Below, in pieces: positions 16,596 to 24,473 of a DNA stretch of 64,000 bases (the first letter of the stretch is position 1; each line of letters begins with the position of its first letter). A program made the position numbers and the translations under genes. Below the pieces are notes generated by a model, which had not been told where the DNA came from, ran no database searches, and saw only the letters and a list, made by a program, of their open reading frames with translations. The stretch lies in assembly GCF_000571935.1 (NCBI RefSeq), contig NZ_ATAX01000008.1, positions 177,999 to 241,998 on the forward strand, read 5' to 3'. This DNA comes from Ruminococcus flavefaciens 007c (GTDB lineage: Bacteria > Bacillota > Clostridia > Oscillospirales > Ruminococcaceae).

Positions 16596-17702
16596 ATGAA
16601 AATAATAAAAAGGCTCTTCCTCATACTTACATTCACTTTCTTATTATGCAGCTGTGAGTATGACGATTACAACTATACCCCCACAAGTGAAAACAAAATA
16701 GAATATGCACATACGAAAGCCGAATATGTAAGCGACGAGGAAGCAATGTATCAGGCGATATACAAGCATCTCACCGACGGCAGCTACAGCGGCGAGATAA
16801 GGCTTTACGGCTATGCAAGCACCGATAATGCGTTCAGTATGTCAAATATGGTAATATCAGAACATCCCGAGCTTTTCTGGGCTGCTGTCCACGCCGTAAG
16901 CTCAAGTCCCGAACATGACGTTATAGGCATAAATTATCACTGCCGCGATTTTACCATGAATGACGGAAGCGTAGGTGAAATGTGCGCAAAGGTATCCGAG
17001 GAAGCCGACAGGATAATAAACAGTATCCCCGACGGTTCTTCCGACTGGGAAAAGATACTGTTCGTACACGACGAAATAGTAAAGAACACCTGGTACCAGA
17101 ACGGAGACTCGGATAAATTCACCGATACCATATACGGCTGCCTTGTAAGAGGCAAAACGCAGAGCAACGGCTATGCCCAGGCTTTCAAGTACATTATGGA
17201 CAGAATGGGCTATGAGTGCGGGATATTTTCAAATGAAGGCTATTACTGGAATTATATCAGGCTTGACGGCAAGTATTACTGGCTGGATCTCTTACGGGAC
17301 GATCCGATCTTTGAGACGGATGTACCCTATAATTACACACATCTTTACTTTATGTGCGATGCCGAGCATTTCTCCGAAGATCATGACATCAGCAGGGGCA
17401 ATAACAGATTTGCCCCGAAATGCGATGATTTCAGCAAATACTATTATGTAGTCCGGGGCTCTTACCTGAGCGGATTTGATGCCGATGCCATCGCAAAGCT
17501 CATAAAAAAGAACATCAACGCAGACCAGCTGGAGCTTAAATTCGATAGCAAAGACGCATACAACGACGCTGTCAATGGCTTTAACGAAGGTAAAATAGTC
17601 AGAAATTTCATCAAAGAAGACATACACCCGGAAAGAATAAAATTATGCTATATAGATGAGTGGAATGTCATAAAGCTGTTAATAGATCAGAGCTCTGAAT
17701 AA
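16596..17702 (+). CDS. Lipoprotein with degenerate transglutaminase-like domain
   Basis: A 368-residue lipoprotein: leader with lipobox LLCSC, an N-terminal region (about 40-150), a transglutaminase-like core (about 150-240) and an unknown C-terminal part. The core aligns with the bacterial transglutaminase/protease pattern CxGYAxAF...HAWNxxxxDGxWYxxD. Here the catalytic Cys position is Ser190 (in QSNGYAQAF), the His position is Tyr216 (in GYYWNYIRLDG), and only Asp231 is kept. It therefore looks catalytically dead and may work as a binding domain. Surface location is expected. It has its own promoter, and a strong terminator follows. Confidence 0.85.
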   Translation: MKIIKRLFLILTFTFLLCSCEYDDYNYTPTSENKIEYAHTKAEYVSDEEAMYQAIYKHLTDGSYSGEIRLYGYASTDNAFSMSNMVISEHPELFWAAVHAVSSSPEHDVIGINYHCRDFTMNDGSVGEMCAKVSEEADRIINSIPDGSSDWEKILFVHDEIVKNTWYQNGDSDKFTDTIYGCLVRGKTQSNGYAQAFKYIMDRMGYECGIFSNEGYYWNYIRLDGKYYWLDLLRDDPIFETDVPYNYTHLYFMCDAEHFSEDHDISRGNNRFAPKCDDFSKYYYVVRGSYLSGFDADAIAKLIKKNINADQLELKFDSKDAYNDAVNGFNEGKIVRNFIKEDIHPERIKLCYIDEWNVIKLLIDQSSE

Positions 17703-17731
17703 TGATCGCCTTTTTCATGGCATAAAAATAA

Positions 17732-17757
17732 CCGCCCGAAGATAAATCTTCGGGCGG
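17732..17757. terminator. Bidirectional terminator
   Basis: A perfect 12-bp stem (CCGCCCGAAGAT and complement, loop of 2). The minus-strand tail is TTATTTTTA and the plus-strand tail ATTATTATT. It serves the convergent lipoprotein and CotH genes. Confidence 0.85.
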
Positions 17758-17764
17758 ATTATTA

Positions 17765-20398
17765 TTAATCGTTCAATATCGCTCTGCGCAGGCAGACAAG
17801 ATCGAATATATCAGCAGACTGATCTTCATTCATATCAGCAAGTATGAACTGCATCCTGCTTATTTCTTCTCCGCCGCGGAGATATTTGCTCATCAGGACC
17901 AGATCGGCTACGTTCACCGTTCCGTCCATATTGAAATCTCCCAGCTGATACTCTGCCATTTTGAAGTTGCATACTAGCGATACTGCTTTATCGGCTGTAA
18001 CGGTTATAGTCGCCGAATCGGAATTGACATCTCCCGACCAGCCTTCAAATGTATACCACTTATCAGGCTTGGCTGTGATAGTTACTTTCTTGCCGTTCTC
18101 AAATGAACCCGTCCATACATTGCCGGAAAAATCAGCATCCTCCGAGTCAACAACAAGGGCTCCGCTTCCCTGCTCTGTTACGGTAACAGTGGCAGCTTCC
18201 TTTGATATGCCGAGATAATTCTGCATATTCTCCACAGCATACTTTGCACGTTCTTTGAAGTATGTGCGCATGGATTCCATTTCATCGTGATAATACTTTC
18301 TCTGCTCCGCCATGAAGGTATCAATGTCTGAAACAGGCTTTCCGTCGTTCCAGCGCCATGCAGACATGGTCATATAGTCCATGTACCTGTTTTCCTCGTC
18401 ATCAAGCTCTTCAACCATCTTTGACGACTCGAATACGGAATAGGCGTATGAATAGAATTTATCCGCAAACTCCTGCTTGAATTCGGGGTTATCCAGAAGC
18501 TTGGCAAATATGATCGTCGGTATCGAGTCCTTAACGCCGTCCATTTTTCTGAAGCTGTCGTGCTGATATGACTCAACTCCGCCGAAGTCCTGATATGTAA
18601 GTCCCAGAGAGTAGTCAAAATCAAATGCACCGAATCTCCATTTGCCGTCACTGTACGGATTTCCTTCAATCGCCTCGCCGTTGTATCTCCACATGAAGTA
18701 ATTGTAGTTGGGCCAGTCCCATGTGCCTACATACAGACCTGTACAGTAGCAGTCAATAATACTTTCGATGTCCACCCTGGAAGTGACATATTCATAGTTT
18801 TCGGGAACAGAAAGGTCATTATCACGGCAGAAGTCACCCAGTCTCTGAAGATTCAGAGGTTCATCATCGGGACCTTCCTCAAGCTCACCGTTTTTGATCA
18901 GTGTAACATTTTCGGAAGGGACGCCGTAATTTGACTGTATGTAGTAATCCGAAGCTTTTTCTGTTATCTCATACATTCCCCAGAGCTCACCGTCAATGAA
19001 CAGCATACATCTGTCGCTGTTATAGGTGGCAAGTGCAGGCAGATCGCGCAGCGAGGAATTCACCACGCGCTCTCTCAGTCTGTCCACCCATGAAACAGCT
19101 CTGAGGCCGAATGAGTCGTAACGTTTTATGGAACTGCCGTCAAAAGCGGAATAATTGTCGTATATGAGCTTATAGTCCAGCTTTGAGCTGCCGTATTCGC
19201 TCCTTGCATACAGATTGAAGTTCTTTGCCTTGCTGTATCTGGAGGAAGCTCCTCTTATACGTATGCCCATTTTCTGATTGAAGCCAAGGTTTCCGCCTTC
19301 AAAGAACATAATATCAGCCTCGCGCTCCCAATCCTTTCCCGTTCCCAGGAAATTGGCGATCTCCTGCGAGGATACTGCATTTTCCTCCTCATCAGGAGTG
19401 TTCTTCCAGTCAACATACTGCTGACCTGCAACATATATTCCCTTCTCCTTGCCGAACAGGTTGTCGGGATCCGTAACCAGGGATACCACGGGTATCCTTG
19501 AATAGTATGAAAGCTTTTCGGCGTCCATTACAAAATATGTCTTTGAGGAAACTTGGCTGAACGTACCGTCTTCCGATCTTGCCGCTGCCCTGACGATCGT
19601 CGCCTTGTCAAATTTTTCAGGGTTTGCTTCATACTTCGGGCTGAGTGTAACAGAGTACGGGCTGTCCTCTCCGTACTGATACTTGCTGTAAACATTTTCG
19701 TCTGAACTTCTGTCATACATCGGTATAGCCCCGCTGTAGATCTCGGCAGTATCTGAGGTCGTGGGATCGGAACCGTCAAGAGTGTAGTATACCGTATCCT
19801 CCGAGGTTATTGTGAGCTCCTTTACGTCGTCAACGCTGTAAAAGCCCGATTCCAGCGAGAATACAGGCTCGGCAGGCGCAATGTGATTATCGAAAGCAGG
19901 CGTGGGCATCATTACCGCAAAACTGCCGTCCGATGTGAGGCCGAACGTCTCGTCCTCCTCAAGGGCGGGTATCTCAAGCTTCTGAAGCTCTTCTCCCTCA
20001 GGCGTTGAAAGGATAAGAGTCTCACCGGATTTGCTGAGACCGAAGCCTGTGTTGAGCTCTGTCTGTCCTTCGGCGTTCTTATCGGCAACTATCACAAGAT
20101 ATTCGCCTTTCTTTATAACAGTATCTGACGGGAACACGTACTTCAAAGGCTTATCAGCCTTGTCCGAAAGGCCGAAGCCTGTCAGATCGATATCATGGCT
20201 GCCGCCGTTATAAAGCTCTATCCAGTCGGGAGAACTGCCGAGGCTGTCTTTGAAGCTGTTTTTGTTCTGGGTGCAGACTTCGCTTATATAAAGTCCGTCC
20301 GTCCCCTCTTCAGCCACAGCAAAGGGCGCACCGCAGTGCAGTGAAGTCACTGTAAGTATTGCTGCTGTAATACCGGCCGCTTTTTTGATCAAGTTCAT
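17765..20398 (-). CDS. CotH kinase family protein with lamin-tail domain and dockerin
   Basis: An 877-residue secreted cellulosomal protein. Order: signal peptide (about 1-30), lamin-tail-like domain (about 35-145; WIELYNGGSHDIDLTGFGLSD), chitobiase-type beta domain (about 175-295; YYTLDGSDPTTS), CotH kinase domain (about 300-680; GIRIRGASSR, DRLRERVVNSSLRD, FDFDYSLG), a bacterial beta-repeat (about 740-810; WYTFEGWSGDVNSDSATITV), and a C-terminal type I dockerin (about 820-877; two loops GDFNMDGTVNVADL and ADMNEDQSADIFDL). CotH proteins of spores are atypical kinases that phosphorylate coat protein; dockerin-bearing CotH proteins occur in cellulolytic Clostridia, with unproven role. The start at 20398 follows GAGAGGGG. 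It has its own promoter (20434-20462). Confidence 0.92.
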   Translation of the reverse strand: MNLIKKAAGITAAILTVTSLHCGAPFAVAEEGTDGLYISEVCTQNKNSFKDSLGSSPDWIELYNGGSHDIDLTGFGLSDKADKPLKYVFPSDTVIKKGEYLVIVADKNAEGQTELNTGFGLSKSGETLILSTPEGEELQKLEIPALEEDETFGLTSDGSFAVMMPTPAFDNHIAPAEPVFSLESGFYSVDDVKELTITSEDTVYYTLDGSDPTTSDTAEIYSGAIPMYDRSSDENVYSKYQYGEDSPYSVTLSPKYEANPEKFDKATIVRAAARSEDGTFSQVSSKTYFVMDAEKLSYYSRIPVVSLVTDPDNLFGKEKGIYVAGQQYVDWKNTPDEEENAVSSQEIANFLGTGKDWEREADIMFFEGGNLGFNQKMGIRIRGASSRYSKAKNFNLYARSEYGSSKLDYKLIYDNYSAFDGSSIKRYDSFGLRAVSWVDRLRERVVNSSLRDLPALATYNSDRCMLFIDGELWGMYEITEKASDYYIQSNYGVPSENVTLIKNGELEEGPDDEPLNLQRLGDFCRDNDLSVPENYEYVTSRVDIESIIDCYCTGLYVGTWDWPNYNYFMWRYNGEAIEGNPYSDGKWRFGAFDFDYSLGLTYQDFGGVESYQHDSFRKMDGVKDSIPTIIFAKLLDNPEFKQEFADKFYSYAYSVFESSKMVEELDDEENRYMDYMTMSAWRWNDGKPVSDIDTFMAEQRKYYHDEMESMRTYFKERAKYAVENMQNYLGISKEAATVTVTEQGSGALVVDSEDADFSGNVWTGSFENGKKVTITAKPDKWYTFEGWSGDVNSDSATITVTADKAVSLVCNFKMAEYQLGDFNMDGTVNVADLVLMSKYLRGGEEISRMQFILADMNEDQSADIFDLVCLRRAILND

Positions 20399-20433
20399 AA
20401 AAACCCCTCTCTCTGTTTTTAATAACAAATCTT

Positions 20434-20462
20434 ATTATAGCGCATTATTCGCAAGATTTCAA
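20434..20462 (-). promoter_or_regulatory. Sigma-A promoter of the CotH-dockerin gene
   Basis: Minus strand TTGAAA, 17-base spacer, TATAAT. Confidence 0.75.
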
Positions 20463-20659
20463 CATTTTTTTTAGTAACTTCATTACCGGATTTTTCGTCA
20501 TATTTCTGTCAGAGCTGTAAAATAACGCTGATGCGTTGATTACCCGATGTCTCCCCGCAGATAATATTTTTGAATTTCAGCAAATCTGCCCTGAAAAACA
20601 TGAGCTTTCCCGAAAAAACACTCCTTCGTTCCCGCGGAGAGCTTTTTTATTATTCGTAC

Positions 20660-20689
20660 TTTACACCGCTCCTGTGTTTATGGTATAAT
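20660..20689 (+). promoter_or_regulatory. Sigma-A promoter of the ABC-F gene
   Basis: TTTACA, 18-base spacer, TATAAT; predicted RNA start near 20696. Confidence 0.75.
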
Positions 20690-20723
20690 ATAAAGCACGA
20701 CAGTAAAAACCGGAGGATAAAAA

Positions 20724-22277
20724 ATGAGCATACTCAATGTTGAACACGTTACGCACGGCTTTGGTGCGAGACAGATACTTAACGACGCTTCCTTCCGCCT
20801 TCTGAAGGGCGAGCACGTGGGACTAGTGGGAGCCAACGGCGAAGGGAAATCCACCTTCCTGAATATCATCACGGGCAAGCTTCAGCCCGATGAGGGTAAA
20901 ATAGAATGGTGCAGACACATAACCACAGGCTATCTCGATCAGTACAGCACTCTTTCCAAGGGAAAGACCATACGTGATGTGCTGCGCGAGGCCTTCGACC
21001 ATCTCTCCGAGCTCGAAGCCGAGATGCTTACCCTTTATGAGAAGATGTCGGACTGCTCAGAGGATGAGATGAACTCTCTCATGGAGGAAGTCGGCGAAAT
21101 ACAGAGCATTCTCGATTACAGCGGATATTACACCATCGATGCCAAGATATCCGAATACGCCAACGGTCTCGGACTCAACGAGATAGGCCTTGACAGAGAC
21201 GTTGCAGAGCTTTCGGGCGGACAGCGTGCAAAGGTGCTCCTTGCAAAGGTACTCCTTGAAAATCCCATGATACTCATACTGGACGAGCCTACCAACTTCC
21301 TTGACGAGAACCATATCAGGTGGCTGACAAATTTCCTTCAGAACTACGAAAATGCTTTCATACTGGTGTCCCATGACGTGCCCTTTATGAACAGTGTCAT
21401 AAACGTGGTATACCACGTTGAAAATGCCGTTATGACCAGATATACCGGTGATTACGACAACTTCACAAGAATGTATGAGCTGAAAAAGAAGCAGCTGGAA
21501 CAGGCTTACGAAAAGCAGCAGAAGGAGATAGCCGACCTGGAGGACTTCATAGCACGCAACAAGGCAAGAGTAGCTACTACGAACATGGCAAAGTCCCGCC
21601 AGAAGAAGCTGGACAAAATGGACAAGATAACTCTTATGCGCGAAAAGCCAAAGCCCACCTTCTCATTCAGAAAGGCACGTACTCCCGGACGTGTCGTCAT
21701 AGACTGCAAGAATGTAGTTCTGGGCTATGACGAGCCCCTCACAAAGCCCATCTCAGTCAAGGTGGAAAACGGTCAGAAAATAGCCATACGCGGAGTAAAC
21801 GGCATAGGAAAATCCACTCTGCTGAAGACGCTCCTGAAGATAATACCGCCCATATCGGGCTATGTTGAGCACGACCAGTTCGTGGAATACGGCTATTTCG
21901 AGCAGGAGGAGGAAAGCACCTCAAAGACTGCCCTTGATGTGATATGGGAGGAATATCCCTCCATGACCAATGCTGAGGTACGTGCTGCCCTTGCTCAGTG
22001 CGGTCTCACCACGGAGCATATCACCTCCCAGATGAGAGTGCTCTCGGGCGGCGAGAACGCAAAGGTGAGAATATGCAGGATAATGCTGAAGGAGGTCAAT
22101 CTGCTGGTGCTTGACGAGCCTACCAACCACCTCGATGTTGACGCGAAGGAGTCCCTTAAAAAGGCCATTAAGGACTACAAGGGAACCGTCCTCATCGTCA
22201 GCCATGAACCTGAGTTCTACATGGATATTGCCGATAATATCTGGAATATAGAAGAATGGTCCACAAAAATAATATAA
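20724..22277 (+). CDS. ABC-F family ATPase (ribosome-associated)
   Basis: A 517-residue soluble protein with two ABC domains and no membrane part. Walker A motifs are GANGEGKS and GVNGIGKS, the signatures LSGGQRAKV and LSGGENAKV, and each half has LDEPTN. The linker between them (about 240-320) is highly charged and helical, as in ABC-F factors that enter the ribosomal E site and reset stalled or antibiotic-blocked ribosomes. The subfamily cannot be fixed by eye; the length is near YkpA/YbiT types. CGGAGG precedes the ATG. It is a single-gene unit between dockerin genes. Confidence 0.92.
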   Translation: MSILNVEHVTHGFGARQILNDASFRLLKGEHVGLVGANGEGKSTFLNIITGKLQPDEGKIEWCRHITTGYLDQYSTLSKGKTIRDVLREAFDHLSELEAEMLTLYEKMSDCSEDEMNSLMEEVGEIQSILDYSGYYTIDAKISEYANGLGLNEIGLDRDVAELSGGQRAKVLLAKVLLENPMILILDEPTNFLDENHIRWLTNFLQNYENAFILVSHDVPFMNSVINVVYHVENAVMTRYTGDYDNFTRMYELKKKQLEQAYEKQQKEIADLEDFIARNKARVATTNMAKSRQKKLDKMDKITLMREKPKPTFSFRKARTPGRVVIDCKNVVLGYDEPLTKPISVKVENGQKIAIRGVNGIGKSTLLKTLLKIIPPISGYVEHDQFVEYGYFEQEEESTSKTALDVIWEEYPSMTNAEVRAALAQCGLTTEHITSQMRVLSGGENAKVRICRIMLKEVNLLVLDEPTNHLDVDAKESLKKAIKDYKGTVLIVSHEPEFYMDIADNIWNIEEWSTKII

Positions 22278-22284
22278 CGCAAAC

Positions 22285-22324
22285 GCCCGGAAGCATTTTC
22301 ATCACTGCTTCCGGGCTGTTTTTT
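22285..22324 (+). terminator. Terminator after the ABC-F gene
   Basis: An 11-bp stem (GCCCGGAAGCA and complement, loop of about 10) followed by TGTTTTTTA. Confidence 0.85.
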
Positions 22325-22335
22325 ATATTCCCTGC

Positions 22336-24285
22336 TTATTTATCTTCGATCTGTGTGGCTGCGCCAATGAACAGAGGTACATTGTTCCTGTCAACGATCA
22401 TATATACGAAAGGTCTTTCAAGCTCAATGTATACCTCCTTCTTTTCGATAGGAGCCGCTGCTCCCGCACCCATGACAACAGCCGTTGCAGCTGCTGCCTT
22501 TGTGCCCTTTTCGGTCACCTCGATCTTTGTCTTGTGTAAAACATCATCTATATAGAGCGGAAGTGCTCCGGGAACCGAAAGATCGTTTATCTTCGAGAAG
22601 TCAGCTTCAGCTATCGAGAAGGCCTTTTCCATGCCCATGGCAGGAAGTATCTCCTTCAGCGACTTGCTGTAATTATACTTGAACTTCGGGATCATTACAT
22701 ACAGATCCACGGTGTCAGGATCCTCATACTCCCTGAGTCCCTCTTCAAGAGTCTTTCCGTCAAGGCCTGCAATATAATCCTGAATGGAAATATCCTCATG
22801 GGGAAGTATGCCGACAAAGCTGTATTCTCCACCCTTATAAGGCTTCTTGAAGGCATCGGCGTTGCCAAGATCAAAGTACTGATACTCCTGACTGTTCATT
22901 TTACTGATAGGATGCTTTTCACCTTTAAGATCAGTAAATTCGCCTTCCCTGGTAATGAGATAGGGCCTTGACCAATCCGCCTCAAAATAGAGGGTATTGA
23001 TAAGCATCATCATAGCATTATCAGGAACGTTGGCTTTGGTTATAAGTGTAGGTATCATACCTCTTGTGTTCTTGTTTACCCAGCTGTTAACGTCCTTGAC
23101 TATGCTGTCATCGAAGGAACTCTTGTATATCTCGGAATTGTAGAACTTCTTATTCTTTTCGAGGAACTCGTCATATACCTTGAATGTGGGATCGTCCCTA
23201 AACCATATGGAATCGGAAAGATAGACCTTTTCCTTTTCATTATCGGGAAGATTGCTGATATAATAGGCCATATACTCGTTCAGATCATCTATAGTCAAAC
23301 TGCCGCCAAGGACCTTTTCCATTTCCTTGCGTGTCTCGCCGTCTGCGCCGTTGGCAGTCATTGACAGAGCTGCCGATATGGAAAGAGGAGATATGAGCAG
23401 ATTTTCCTCTCCCGGCTTTTCGGGATCAAAGCATTTTTTCATTACCTCAACGCCGAAATCCATCTCTGCCGAGGCAAAGGCCTTATCTGTCTCAACGCCT
23501 TCCGAAGCCAGCACATCCACGGTGTTGTCAAGTCGTATACTTCCTATATTTGAGGTGCCGTTGAATTCCTTGGCTTTGCCCAGAGTAAAATCCACTACCT
23601 GGCGGAGATCATCGGCTGTTATCTCGGTATCAAGATCTATATCCGCATTGAGGAACTCAGATTCGCTGAGCTTATACGAAAGAGTTCCTGCGATATATTG
23701 CTTATACGTTACCACATCGAATGAGTCGATAACACCGTCGTCATTTATATCGCCGTAGATATGCTCAAAGGGATCCTTTACCGACAGTATCCTGCTGACA
23801 TTATAAGTATTATCACTGCTGCTTCCGTAGTATCCTCTGTATTCCATCATATCTTCATACAATTCGGGAGCTGCAAATTTAATGTCTATCCTTGATTCAT
23901 TCTTTATCTTTTTCGCCAGCTCATAGGTCTGCTCTCTGTATTGCTCATACTCCGGATCTCCGGCTGAATTCTCCAGCTCGATTTCTATCGTCTTCATATT
24001 ATCGTAACTGAACCAGCTGTTTCCTTCGTAAGGTATAAGATCGATGTAAACACATGTCAAATAAATGGTCTTATAAGCGTTCACATTGTAAATGTATGCA
24101 TCTTTGAACTCATATTCATACATTCCTGTTTCCGCATTGAAGCTGACATGGTTGTATTCATCCGTCTTTTCTCCTGCGGCGGTAAGCGATGAGGTAAACG
24201 GCTTTATACAGCCTGCATAGCTCCAGACCAGCGCAGCGCTCATAATGCCTGCCGCGGCACGTTTCAGTATTTTTTTGTTAAGCAT
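22336..24285 (-). CDS. Cellulosomal serpin (serine protease inhibitor) with internal dockerin
   Basis: A 649-residue secreted protein. Order: signal sequence, an unknown domain (about 38-175), a type I dockerin at about 178-237 (loops GDINDDGVIDSFD and ADIDLDTEITADD), then a full serpin domain (about 260-648). Serpins trap serine proteases by a cleaved reactive loop. The inhibitory hinge is intact: Gly594, Thr595, Lys596, Ala597-600, Thr601. Counting from it puts the scissile bond near Gly608-Ala609, with small residues around it, which suggests elastase- or subtilisin-like targets (inference). ERPFVYMI near the end is the serpin signature. A dockerin before the serpin keeps the C-terminal loop free. 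It likely protects the cellulosome from rumen proteases. Confidence 0.93.
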   Translation of the reverse strand: MLNKKILKRAAAGIMSAALVWSYAGCIKPFTSSLTAAGEKTDEYNHVSFNAETGMYEYEFKDAYIYNVNAYKTIYLTCVYIDLIPYEGNSWFSYDNMKTIEIELENSAGDPEYEQYREQTYELAKKIKNESRIDIKFAAPELYEDMMEYRGYYGSSSDNTYNVSRILSVKDPFEHIYGDINDDGVIDSFDVVTYKQYIAGTLSYKLSESEFLNADIDLDTEITADDLRQVVDFTLGKAKEFNGTSNIGSIRLDNTVDVLASEGVETDKAFASAEMDFGVEVMKKCFDPEKPGEENLLISPLSISAALSMTANGADGETRKEMEKVLGGSLTIDDLNEYMAYYISNLPDNEKEKVYLSDSIWFRDDPTFKVYDEFLEKNKKFYNSEIYKSSFDDSIVKDVNSWVNKNTRGMIPTLITKANVPDNAMMMLINTLYFEADWSRPYLITREGEFTDLKGEKHPISKMNSQEYQYFDLGNADAFKKPYKGGEYSFVGILPHEDISIQDYIAGLDGKTLEEGLREYEDPDTVDLYVMIPKFKYNYSKSLKEILPAMGMEKAFSIAEADFSKINDLSVPGALPLYIDDVLHKTKIEVTEKGTKAAAATAVVMGAGAAAPIEKKEVYIELERPFVYMIVDRNNVPLFIGAATQIEDK

Positions 24286-24330
24286 GATAACACTCCTCTC
24301 ATGTTGCAGTTATACGAACTTTATATTATA

Positions 24331-24359
24331 AGTATAGTTCTTTATTTCACGTTTGTCAA
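24331..24359 (-). promoter_or_regulatory. Consensus sigma-A promoter of the serpin gene
   Basis: Minus strand TTGACA, 17-base spacer, TATACT. Confidence 0.85.
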
Positions 24360-24404
24360 TAAAAACTATCAATTTACGATAAAAAAACTCCCGGCGTGGC
24401 CGCA

Positions 24405-24439
24405 AAAAAGGCTGTATGACTCGGTCATACAGCCTTTTT
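24405..24439 (-). terminator. Terminator after the large LRR_5-dockerin gene
   Basis: A 16-bp stem (AAAAAGGCTGTATGAC and complement, loop of 3). The minus-strand tail is TTTTTTGCGG. Confidence 0.9.
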
Positions 24440-24473
24440 ACAGTATTTATGGTCTCATATACTCTGAAAAGCC

